Shown here: piece by piece, positions 16,907-24,115 of the stretch
Position numbering within the stretch: the stretch's first letter is position 1
How the letters are laid out: the number at the start of each line of letters is the position of its first letter
Assembly (NCBI GenBank): GCA_019635275.1
Contig: JAHBZV010000034.1
Location: 1-32,935, forward strand
Length of the DNA stretch: 32,935 nt
Origin: Burkholderiaceae bacterium
GTDB taxonomy: Bacteria > Pseudomonadota > Gammaproteobacteria > Burkholderiales > Burkholderiaceae_E
Reading direction: 5' to 3'
Program-made: the position numbers and the translations under genes
The notes under the pieces: model-generated
Database searches by the model: none
Told to the model about the DNA's origin: nothing
What the model saw: only the letters and a program-made list of their open reading frames with translations

Positions 16907-17371
16907 ATGTCGTCATCGACTAGATACGAGCGCATAATGAAGCGACGGTTCATTACCAGCGACGATATCCGCGTAGCGGTGTCGCGCGGTGAGAGCGCGC
17001 TGGCCATTCCTGAGAACACCACGGTCACCGAAGAGGCACGCGAACTCGCATTGAAGTTGTCCATCCGGCTGGGCGACGGCGGGATTGGGAAGCCGGCGGC
17101 GCCTGCCCCGGCGGCTCGCGCGGCGCAGGATGCCGCACAGGCGGACCTGAGGCCGATCTCGAGCGTGCTTGATGGCGTTCAGGCGAAGCCAGCTGCGCCT
17201 GGAGCTGGGTCGTCGCCAAGTATGGGTGCGCTTTCCGACGATGCCGGCACCCAAATTTCGGAGGCGATCATCGCCGTTCTGAAGGAAATGAACTTGGGTC
17301 CGCGGGCGGCGACCGTGCTGCCTGTCGTCACGCGTCGCGTGTACGCGGGTCTGACAGCTGGGAGAAAGTGA
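16907..17371 (+). CDS. Small BMC-associated protein B, paralogue of protein A
   Basis: A 154-residue protein with the same plan as the preceding gene. Residues 12-55 carry the shared motif (RRFITSDDIRVAVSRGESAL, TTVTEEARELALKLSIRLGDG), followed by a Pro/Ala-rich linker. The C-terminal part (about 110-154) has two predicted helices (TQISEAIIAVLKEM, AATVLPVVTRRVYAGL), the first of which looks like an encapsulation peptide. The ATG at 16907 starts 4 bp after the previous stop. An internal ATG at codon 11 lies nearer the motif. The function is unknown; position and design fit a structural partner of the shell or core. Confidence 0.7.
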   Translation: MSSSTRYERIMKRRFITSDDIRVAVSRGESALAIPENTTVTEEARELALKLSIRLGDGGIGKPAAPAPAARAAQDAAQADLRPISSVLDGVQAKPAAPGAGSSPSMGALSDDAGTQISEAIIAVLKEMNLGPRAATVLPVVTRRVYAGLTAGRK

Positions 17372-17372
17372 A

Positions 17373-17846
17373 ATGACCGACTGCCACGACCCTGCAGACA
17401 CACTCGTCGGCGACCGCGTCATGATCGAAGATCTTCGCATTCCCGCCTACATCGGCGTGTACACGCATGAGAAAGGTCGCACTCAGACGGTTTCGCTATG
17501 CCTCGAAATAGGCCTGCCGTCGCAGGTATGCTTCCGCAGCGACGCCGTCGAGCACACGATCGATTACGGCGCGGTGGCGGGGTCCTTGCGCGCCTTAGCT
17601 GTGAGCCGGCATTTCAACCTGATTGAGTTCTTTGCCGAGCAGGTGTCTCGCGTCGTCCTCGAGCAGTTCGGGGCGCTGTGGGTGAAGGTCCGCATCCGCA
17701 AGATCCGCGTCGTGCCGGGCGCCGAGTACGTCGGTGTGGCGATCACGCGCCTGAATAAGCGGGTCTCGGGTGAACGTGCGGCCGGGTTCGAGGGCGCGCG
17801 GGAGGCAAGTGCACACGGCGTTGTGGCGACGATCGCATCTGAGTGA
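17373..17846 (+). CDS. FolB-like dihydroneopterin aldolase/epimerase family protein
   Basis: A 157-residue member of the FolB/FolX family. FolB splits 7,8-dihydroneopterin into 6-hydroxymethyl-dihydropterin and glycolaldehyde. The usual active-site positions appear kept: Glu33 in YIGVYTHEKG, Tyr65 in TIDYG, Glu85 in FNLIEFFAEQV and Lys110 in VRIRKIRV. A 27-residue C-terminal extension (after ITRLNKR) is longer than FolB needs and could be a targeting tail. GGAGAAAG precedes the ATG; the previous stop is 1 bp before it. Lying inside the BMC operon, it may supply pterin or act on a pterin-like or aldol substrate; which one cannot be decided here. Confidence 0.8.
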   Translation: MTDCHDPADTLVGDRVMIEDLRIPAYIGVYTHEKGRTQTVSLCLEIGLPSQVCFRSDAVEHTIDYGAVAGSLRALAVSRHFNLIEFFAEQVSRVVLEQFGALWVKVRIRKIRVVPGAEYVGVAITRLNKRVSGERAAGFEGAREASAHGVVATIASE

Positions 17847-18064
17847 TGGAGCAGCAGCTGGCGTCTCGGACCCAAGACGACTGTGATGGGGTGGTTTTCG
17901 TTCTGTGCGACCGGGGAGCGCCCACCGGGAAGAACGCGATAGTCCTGGCCATGCTGCAAAGCGATCCCGACGCGCATGTTGTCGTAGATATAATCTTCGC
18001 GGCCACGAGCACATTGCGCGGTCCGTCGGTCGGCGTGGCGGAGGCCTACGCCTTTGCTTCATGA
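17846..18064 (+). CDS. Unknown small protein, translationally coupled to the FolB-like gene
   Basis: A 72-residue protein I do not recognise. Its ATG overlaps the FolB-like stop by one base (TGATG), and its stop lies 10 bp before the purU ATG, so it is locked into the operon. It has two hydrophobic strands or helices (GVVFVLC, AHVVVDIIFAATSTL), a GAPTGKNAIVLAML stretch and an aromatic C-terminus (VAEAYAFAS). A GTG at 17843 is the alternative start. No signal peptide, Cys pair or known motif is seen. It could be a small partner of the FolB-like or PurU protein. Confidence 0.6.
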   Translation: MEQQLASRTQDDCDGVVFVLCDRGAPTGKNAIVLAMLQSDPDAHVVVDIIFAATSTLRGPSVGVAEAYAFAS

Positions 18065-18074
18065 GGGCGCCGCC

Positions 18075-18926
18075 ATGAGGCTGATCCTGACCCTTTCGTG
18101 TCGCGACCGAGCCGGTATCGTTCATGCCGTAAGCGGTTTCCTCTTCGAGCACGGCGGCAACATTCTGGAAGCCGCACAGTTCGAAGACACGACCACCGGT
18201 CGGTTCTTCATGCGCGTCGCCTTCGAGATCGGAGACGGTAGCCGACCAATGGCGGCGCAAATTGAGGATCGGTTTGCTCCTCTGGCCACGCGCTTCGGGA
18301 TGCAGGCGTACTTTCGGGAGGCGCAGCGCCGGTTGCCCACGATCATTATGGTGTCGAAGCTTGGCCACTGCCTGAATGATCTGCTGTTCAGATGGCGAAG
18401 CGGCCTGCTGCCGATCGATGTGCGGGGCATTGTCTCGAACCACCGGGACTTCGAGCCGCTCGCGGCGAGCTACGGCATTCAGTTCCACCACATCCCGGTT
18501 GCGAGCGGATCAAAGCTGCGCGCGGAAGAACGGCTTGTCGAGGTGTTCGAAACCAAGGGTGCCGAGCTCCTCGTCCTAGCGCGGTACATGCAGATCCTGT
18601 CTGATGACCTCTGCCGCCAACTACGGGGGCGGGCGATCAACATTCACCACTCCTTCCTGCCGAGCTTTAAGGGCGCACGACCCTACCAACAGGCGCACGA
18701 GCTCGGCGTGAAACTGATCGGAGCCACAGCGCACTACGTCACGCCGGAACTCGACGAGGGGCCGATTATCGAACAAGACGTCGCGCGGTCGAGTCACTCG
18801 ATGGATGCGGCGGCGTTGGCCGCGCTTGGCCGGGACGTCGAGAGCGCCGTCCTGGCGCGCGCCGTGTGCTGGCATGCGGAGCACCGCATCCTTCTGAATG
18901 GCAGCAAGACGGTCGTCTTCCACTGA
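18075..18926 (+). CDS. purU: Formyltetrahydrofolate deformylase
   Basis: A 283-residue PurU, which hydrolyses 10-formyl-THF to formate and THF. The N-terminal ACT domain (about 1-80) begins LILTLSCRDRAGIVHAVSGFLFEHGGNI; the formyltransferase-type hydrolase domain follows. The catalytic triad of the family is visible as Asn189 and His191 (INIHHSFLPSFKGARPY) and Asp227 (ELDEGPI). The ATG at 18075 was chosen because the family N-terminus starts there; a TTG at 18054 would overlap the previous gene. It is the last gene of the BMC operon and gives the pathway an outlet for one-carbon units as formate while freeing THF. It converges on the TauE/SafE gene. Confidence 0.94.
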   Translation: MRLILTLSCRDRAGIVHAVSGFLFEHGGNILEAAQFEDTTTGRFFMRVAFEIGDGSRPMAAQIEDRFAPLATRFGMQAYFREAQRRLPTIIMVSKLGHCLNDLLFRWRSGLLPIDVRGIVSNHRDFEPLAASYGIQFHHIPVASGSKLRAEERLVEVFETKGAELLVLARYMQILSDDLCRQLRGRAINIHHSFLPSFKGARPYQQAHELGVKLIGATAHYVTPELDEGPIIEQDVARSSHSMDAAALAALGRDVESAVLARAVCWHAEHRILLNGSKTVVFH

Positions 18927-18939
18927 AGGCTCGCCTGCG

Positions 18940-19683
18940 TCACAAGGGCGGGCGCCAGAGGATCCACAGGCCGACCGTCAAGAGGAGGACCGTGACGAAG
19001 CGCCGGATCAGGCGCACTGGCACGCGGTCGGCGCACCACCTGCCAGCGACTGCCCCACCGACGAGGGACAGGCTTAACTGCGTCGCGAGCACGGGTTCGA
19101 TCGCCCCTGCCAGTGCGTGCGCCGCGGTCGCAAAGCCCCCGATCGGCAGCTGGATAGCGATCGACATCGCGATTGTCGGCTGCAGTGGCTGCCTTAGGGC
19201 GAGAAGGATGGGGATCAGCAGCACCGCGCCGCCGGTGCCCGTCATGGCTGAGCCCAGGCCGACGAAGAACCCGACGAACGCGAGCGCGCGCGGCGGCGGC
19301 TCGGGGAGTGGAGCCGCCGCCGGCCTAACCGCGCCCTGCAGGCCGCTCGCAATCAGCATGAGCCCGACGGCGGCGAGCAGGTGCTTGGCTTGCACTTCGT
19401 GTACGAGTAGGCCCCCCAGCGCAGCCCCGGGCGCCGCGGCCAGCAATAGCCCGGGGTCGCCCACGAGGGGCCGGCCTTCCGCGCGGAACCGTAGCAGTGC
19501 GAGCGCGCCCATGACGGTGAAGGCAACGCTTGCCGCGGCGATGGATGTGTGCGCGGGAATCCTCTCAATGGTGGCCAAGGCGGGAACGAGCAGCACTCCG
19601 CCGATACCGGCTGCGCCACCCATCCATCCCGCGACAAAGGCGGCGATGGTGCTCACCATACCCATCGCGACCATATCGCGCAT
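18940..19683 (-). CDS. TauE/SafE family membrane permease
   Basis: A 247-residue membrane protein with about eight hydrophobic segments. It carries the family's two repeated motifs, FVAGWMGGAAGIGGVLLVPAL near the N-terminus and FVGFFVGLGSAMTGTGGAVLLIPIL in the middle. Relatives export sulfite, sulfoacetate or other small organic anions. The ATG at 19683 (MRDMVAMG) was chosen over the frame's longer start for its ribosome site (AGGA) and position. It stands alone on the minus strand between the BMC operon and the PanB3 operon. Its cargo is not known; with an arylsulfatase nearby, export of a sulfur oxyanion or of an organic acid product is plausible. Confidence 0.88.
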   Translation of the reverse strand: MRDMVAMGMVSTIAAFVAGWMGGAAGIGGVLLVPALATIERIPAHTSIAAASVAFTVMGALALLRFRAEGRPLVGDPGLLLAAAPGAALGGLLVHEVQAKHLLAAVGLMLIASGLQGAVRPAAAPLPEPPPRALAFVGFFVGLGSAMTGTGGAVLLIPILLALRQPLQPTIAMSIAIQLPIGGFATAAHALAGAIEPVLATQLSLSLVGGAVAGRWCADRVPVRLIRRFVTVLLLTVGLWILWRPPL

Positions 19684-19790
19684 GACTTCCTGAGAGGGAG
19701 GAATCGGAGAGGGCGAGCGTAGCAGCACGACTGCGGTCTGCCCAATTCAATTTGCAGGCGAAATTGATGCGTGGTCCGCAATCCGGACGC

Positions 19791-19857
19791 ATGCGTGTCT
19801 TGCATGAAAGCCGAGCCAAGGTCGCATTGGAGATGGAAGAGTGAATTCGCTACGCTG
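19791..19857 (+). promoter_or_regulatory. LysR-type operator plus promoter of PanB3-sulfatase (site C)
   Basis: A weaker dyad, ATGCG-TGTCT-TGCAT (19791-19805), still with T-N11-A. It is followed by exactly 16 nt, TCGCATT (19822-19828), 22 nt and TACGCTG (19851-19857). The -35 is TTGGAG with an 18-nt spacer, as in site D. The predicted start near 19863 leaves a 26-nt leader to the ATG at 19889 and excludes the in-frame GTG at 19841. Another inverted repeat, TCAATTT-N7-AAATTGA (19747-19767), lies upstream. Confidence 0.68.
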
Positions 19858-19888
19858 GACGTCGAACCTATGTGGAGACGGGAACGAC

Positions 19889-20761
19889 ATGAACAGGTCT
19901 ACGGAGAAGCGCCGCAAAGTTACGCCGAAGCTGCTTCAGGAGAAGAAGGATCGGGGGGAGATCATCGTCGCGATCGGCGTCTACGACAGCCCGATGGCTG
20001 CCATCGCTGACGAGATAGGCTTCGACCTGCTCATCAATGGCAACGCCGGGCCGATGTCACTGCTTGGGCATCCAACCCCGATCGATGTGCGGTTCGAAGA
20101 GCAACTCACTCTAATGCAGGCCGTGACGCGCGTCGCTCGCTACGGGCTGACTGTAGGGCACATGCCGTACATGACCTACAACATCTCGGTGTCGGAGGCC
20201 ATCCGCAATGCTGCGCGTTTGATCGCCGAAGGCGGGGCCGACGCGGTGAAGTGCGAGGGCAACAAGCACACTGCGAAAACCGTCGCCGAGATTGTGCGCG
20301 CGGGCATTCCCGTGATGGGCCACATGGGCATGCAGGCCTCGCGAAAGCTGGAGCAAAGCGGCTATGGCTTCAAGGGCCGCACGGCGCAGGAGGCCGCGAA
20401 GATCGTCGAGGACACTCAGGCCTTCGTCGACGCTGGCGTGTTCGGCATTATCCTGGAGTACGTGCCGAACGAGATCACGCAGTATCTCGCCCGCACGATG
20501 CCGGTGCCCATCATCAGTGTAGGGGGCGGCCCGTCGCCTGATGGGATCTACATCGCAAGCAGCGACGTGGTCGGCTACAGCGCGTTCCCGAAGCCGAAGC
20601 ACGAGGGCAGTTTCGTGGATGTGCGGCCGCTCATTCAGCAGGGGCTTCAGCAATACAAGGACGAAGTCCTCTCACACCGGTACCCGTACGCCGAGTACAC
20701 GCAGCACATGACGCCACAGGAACACGACAAGTTCCTGCAGCTGGTCGAACGCGTGGCCTAA
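19889..20761 (+). CDS. PanB-like protein 3, near-duplicate of protein 1
   Basis: A 290-residue PanB-family protein about 85% identical by eye to PanB-like protein 1. Most differences fall in the first 120 residues, and long stretches of the second half are identical at DNA level. It has the same altered metal site: LINGNAGP in place of the Asp45 region and His in place of Asp84 (VGHMPYMTY). Catalytic Glu (LEYVPNE), VKCEGN and GHMGM are kept. GGAGACGG lies about 8 nt before the ATG at 19889. Only 7 bp separate it from the sulfatase, so the two form an operon. It may form mixed oligomers with protein 1 or act on a variant substrate. Confidence 0.85.
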   Translation: MNRSTEKRRKVTPKLLQEKKDRGEIIVAIGVYDSPMAAIADEIGFDLLINGNAGPMSLLGHPTPIDVRFEEQLTLMQAVTRVARYGLTVGHMPYMTYNISVSEAIRNAARLIAEGGADAVKCEGNKHTAKTVAEIVRAGIPVMGHMGMQASRKLEQSGYGFKGRTAQEAAKIVEDTQAFVDAGVFGIILEYVPNEITQYLARTMPVPIISVGGGPSPDGIYIASSDVVGYSAFPKPKHEGSFVDVRPLIQQGLQQYKDEVLSHRYPYAEYTQHMTPQEHDKFLQLVERVA

Positions 20762-20768
20762 TCGAACC

Positions 20769-23051
20769 ATGGCGTCGTGGACTGACACCGGCGGCGGCAG
20801 CGGCAACCCGAGGATTGGCAGGACCGTCGCGGACTCGACGCCGTGGTGGCCACAGGGTGCCCAGCCGCCCGCGGATGCACCCAACATTCTCGTACTGCTT
20901 TTCGACGACGTCGGCTTCTCCGACTTTGGGTGTTACGGCTCGCCCATTCGGACGACGGCGATCGACCGGTTGGCGGCGGAGGGCGTGCGCTATTCCGGCT
21001 TCCACACTACGGCGATGTGCTCGACGACACGTGCGGCGCTGCTGACGGGGCGCAACCATCACTCCGTCGGCATGGGTTGCCTCGCCAACTTCGATAGCGG
21101 CTATCCAGGTTATCGCGGCAAGATCGCGCACGAGGCTGGTACGCTTGCCGAGATCCTACGCCACAACGGATGGCGCAACTATTTCTGCGGGAAGTGGCAT
21201 GTAACGCCTATGAGCGAGGGTGGCTCGACGGGCCCGTTCGATGGCTGGCCGCTAGGCCGGGGGTTCGACCGCTTCTACGGTTTCATGAACGCGGAGACGG
21301 ACCACTACACGCCAGAGCTCGTGCGCGACAACTCGCACGTCGAAACGCCAGGCAGCTATGAGACCGGTTATCACCTCTCAGCCGACTTGGCGGACCAAGC
21401 CATCCGCTTCATTGCCGACCATACGGCCCAACGGCCGGACCTCCCGTGGCTGACGTGGGTCGCGTTCGGCGCGTGCCACGCTCCCCACCAAGCGCCAAAG
21501 TGCTTGATCGACAGCTACGAGGATATCTTTGCCACTGGCTGGGACGTAGAGCGCGATGTCCGCCTCGCGACGCAGAAGGAAATGGGGCTGGTGCCGCGCG
21601 GCACTCGGCTGCCCCCGCGCAACGCCGGTGTGCAGGCATGGGACGAACATTCGGCCGCGGAACGCCGGCTCTTTGTTCGCTTGCAGTCCGCCTATGCGGC
21701 GATGCTCGACCACGCCGACCAGCAGATCGCGAGGATTGTCGAATTCCTGGAGCGAGCGGGGGCGCGCGACAACACGATCGTTGTCGTGTTGTCAGACAAC
21801 GGGGCGAGCCAAGAGGGGGGGCCTTTGGGCGCCGTCAACACCTTGGGTAGCTACAACTACCAGGAAGAGACGTTCGAAGCGAAACTGGAGCGCTTCGACG
21901 ACATCGGCGGCCCCGGTAGTCACACCAACATTCCCCACGGGTGGGCGATGGCCTCCAACACGCCGCTGAAACGCTACAAACAGAACACTCACGGCGGTGG
22001 CATCCGAGACCCCTTGGTTGTCTCCTGGCCGAAGGGCATCAACGCCCGCGGCGAAATCCGGCACCAGTTTGCGCACGCCTGCGACCTGCTGCCGACGCTG
22101 TTGGAGGTGACCGGCGCCGAGCTGCCGTCCCAAGTCAACGGTATTGCACAGATGCCCCTCGAAGGCGTCAGCTTCGCACGCACTTTCGACCAGCCGGGTG
22201 CACCGAGCAAGTCGACGCCGCAGTACTTCGAGATGTTTGGCCATCGGGGTATCTGGCACGATGGCTGGAAGGCGGTCGCCTATCACGCGCCGGGCACGCC
22301 GTTCGACGAGGACCGGTGGGAGCTGTACGACCTCGAGCGGGACTTCTCGGAGATCGACGACCTCGCATCGCGTGAGGCGGGGCGCCTCGAGAGCCTCAAG
22401 GTCCTCTGGTGGCAAGAGGCCGAGAAGCACAAAGTCCTGCCGCTTGATGATCGCTTCGGCCAACGCTTCGCCGACAACGCGGCGCGCATTTTGGGTGGAC
22501 GGCGTCACTTTGTCTTTCACCGCGGGGTCGGCCATGTCCCCACCGACCTCGCGCCTGATGTGCGCAGCCGCGGCTACACGATCGAGGCGTACGTGCGATT
22601 CATCGACGGCGACGAAGGGGTGTTGATTGCCCACGGTGACGCTACCACCGGTTACGTGCTATATGTGCGCGACGGTCGGCTCGTGCACGACCTGAATCTC
22701 GGTGGTACCCACGACACGGTTGTGTCCGATCGGGTGATCCCTCGGGGCGCGCGAACGCTCGGAGTTCGCGTAGACCGACTCGCCCGCGGATCGATCGGCG
22801 AGGCGCTGCGCAGCCGCTACACGCTGCTGATTGACGGCATTTCGGTCGGCAGTGTGGAAACCGAACGATACTTCAAGTCGCTGATCTCTTGGGCCGGCTG
22901 CGACATCGGGTGTGATCGGGGGACGCCCATCGCGGACTACGTGGCGCCGTTCGAGTTCACTGGCGGGCTATCGAAAGTCGTTGTGACGCTTGATGACGAC
23001 CAGGACCTCGACGGCGACGCCGTCGGCCGGGCTGAACTCGGGAGGGAGTAG
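20769..23051 (+). CDS. Arylsulfatase-family sulfate ester hydrolase
   Basis: A 760-residue sulfatase of the AtsA/AtsD type. Metal ligands are visible in LLFDDVGFSDFG (Asp46, Asp47) and LSDNGAS. The nucleophile region is Cys84 in CSTTRAALLTGRNHH. The formylglycine motif normally reads C-x-P/A-x-R; here the third position is Thr, which may affect maturation. ETDHYTPELVRDN and GIRDPLVVSWPKG also match the family. The last 200 residues form an extra, beta-rich domain seen in long actinobacterial/proteobacterial members. No signal peptide is seen, so it probably acts in the cytosol on an imported sulfate ester. This recalls Pseudomonas AtsA, which is encoded with an Ssu-like ABC importer. It is cotranscribed with PanB3. 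Confidence 0.9.
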   Translation: MASWTDTGGGSGNPRIGRTVADSTPWWPQGAQPPADAPNILVLLFDDVGFSDFGCYGSPIRTTAIDRLAAEGVRYSGFHTTAMCSTTRAALLTGRNHHSVGMGCLANFDSGYPGYRGKIAHEAGTLAEILRHNGWRNYFCGKWHVTPMSEGGSTGPFDGWPLGRGFDRFYGFMNAETDHYTPELVRDNSHVETPGSYETGYHLSADLADQAIRFIADHTAQRPDLPWLTWVAFGACHAPHQAPKCLIDSYEDIFATGWDVERDVRLATQKEMGLVPRGTRLPPRNAGVQAWDEHSAAERRLFVRLQSAYAAMLDHADQQIARIVEFLERAGARDNTIVVVLSDNGASQEGGPLGAVNTLGSYNYQEETFEAKLERFDDIGGPGSHTNIPHGWAMASNTPLKRYKQNTHGGGIRDPLVVSWPKGINARGEIRHQFAHACDLLPTLLEVTGAELPSQVNGIAQMPLEGVSFARTFDQPGAPSKSTPQYFEMFGHRGIWHDGWKAVAYHAPGTPFDEDRWELYDLERDFSEIDDLASREAGRLESLKVLWWQEAEKHKVLPLDDRFGQRFADNAARILGGRRHFVFHRGVGHVPTDLAPDVRSRGYTIEAYVRFIDGDEGVLIAHGDATTGYVLYVRDGRLVHDLNLGGTHDTVVSDRVIPRGARTLGVRVDRLARGSIGEALRSRYTLLIDGISVGSVETERYFKSLISWAGCDIGCDRGTPIADYVAPFEFTGGLSKVVVTLDDDQDLDGDAVGRAELGRE

Positions 23052-23183
23052 ATTTCGAACACCGGCGATACAGCATCACGTGGCCGCACGGGCGCCTCGT
23101 TGCTGCCGTTCGTGAAGTGGGCGTGCGATTTTCGCGCCATCTTCCAGGAATGAATGGTTCGCGGATCCTGGGGCAGGTCATCT

Positions 23184-23711
23184 TCAAATATCACCCTTAC
23201 GCCTACGGACGAACTCCTCAAACTCGCGCTTATTTCTTTCGATTTCGGACCGGGATCGGACGCTCATCACAACAATGTTTGTTCCAGTATAGAACCTCAG
23301 TTCGCCGGCGCGGGTGTCGTACGCGCAATCTTCACCTTGCGGCACGTATTGCTTGCACTTGGTCCCTGGGTACTTTCCAAGAACAGCTTCACGTATCTCT
23401 TTGTATGTGTGAATCTGGAAGTCGAAGTACATTGTTGCGAGGGCCTTGTCCCGAAAGCACAGGTTGGCCATCGTTGGGCGAGCGCCAGCGACCGTAAAGT
23501 CCGAGCTCAAGACCGGGCGGCAAAACAGCCCATTTATTCCCCGGCCGTTGTAGGCAGCCTGTCCCAGCAGGACGCGTCTCTCCGCATCCTGTTCGCTCAT
23601 TCCGATCGAGAGCCCCTTAATGTCGAGCACCTCGGATGCCTGCGCGGATCCAGCGAGGCCGGTCAGGATAAGTGTGAGTGCAGCGAAATTTCGTGTAGAC
23701 GTATTGGACAT
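23184..23711 (-). CDS. Hypothetical exported protein
   Basis: A 175-residue protein with an N-terminal signal peptide (STRNFAALTLILTGLAGSAQAS, cleavage likely after AQA). The mature part begins EVLDIKGLSIGMSEQDAERR, a pattern common in small periplasmic proteins of unknown function with a 'G(L/M)xxGMxxxxA' start. It holds four Cys (in FCRP, LCFR, TKCKQ and DCAY) that could form two disulfides. The ATG at 23711 was preferred because it begins the signal peptide. Base composition is lower in GC than the BMC genes. I see no link to the microcompartment. Confidence 0.65.
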   Translation of the reverse strand: MSNTSTRNFAALTLILTGLAGSAQASEVLDIKGLSIGMSEQDAERRVLLGQAAYNGRGINGLFCRPVLSSDFTVAGARPTMANLCFRDKALATMYFDFQIHTYKEIREAVLGKYPGTKCKQYVPQGEDCAYDTRAGELRFYTGTNIVVMSVRSRSEIERNKREFEEFVRRRKGDI

Positions 23712-24115
23712 GATCCCAGGGGGACTTCCATGCACGTGGAGGTTGAATCGTGAGTTCACGTGGACTGCTCGGCAAAGTAAGCCGCCGTACCGGATTGGAT
23801 CCAGTACCGCGGAGCGTAGTCGAGGCGGTTGGTTGCAGGTGGGCCGTCTCCGGGAAAACTATGGTGCCCACCGAGGATGCAGAGCGGAAGGAAATCGCGA
23901 TGGTGGCGACAGAGGAGTCTCCTCGAATCCCGGCTTGGCGAGGACGCGATCGAGGTATCATGCGCGCACAATGCGCGACTGGCGTGCCGGCGTCGATCGG
24001 CCGGAAGGTCTGTTCACCGGCCGCACGCAAATGAGAAAGAGGCGATTCGCCGAAGGACGGAGGCCACGCTTTGCGGCGACGATTGCATCGGTCGCAAACT
24101 CTGCGCGCAAAGAAA
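23712..24115. other. Gene-free stretch containing one copy of a 39-bp repeat
   Basis: No frame here has a convincing protein and I see no RNA gene. The segment at 23970-24008 recurs at 27547-27585. On the minus strand both copies can be read as FRPID-A/T-GTPVAH, so this may be a scrap of a coding region left by rearrangement. Confidence 0.4.
23970..24008 (+). repeat. 39-bp direct repeat, copy 1
   Basis: Matches 27547-27585 with two mismatches, in the same orientation. The core shared sequence ends in GTCGATCGGCCGGAAGG. The similarity stops abruptly on both sides. Confidence 0.6.

Noticed and set aside
16426-17371. Cobalamin adenosyltransferase (EutT) function for the twin small proteins
   Set aside because: Only the short N-terminal motif is similar; the adenosyltransferase domain and its Cys/His residues are absent, and no B12-dependent enzyme is in the locus.
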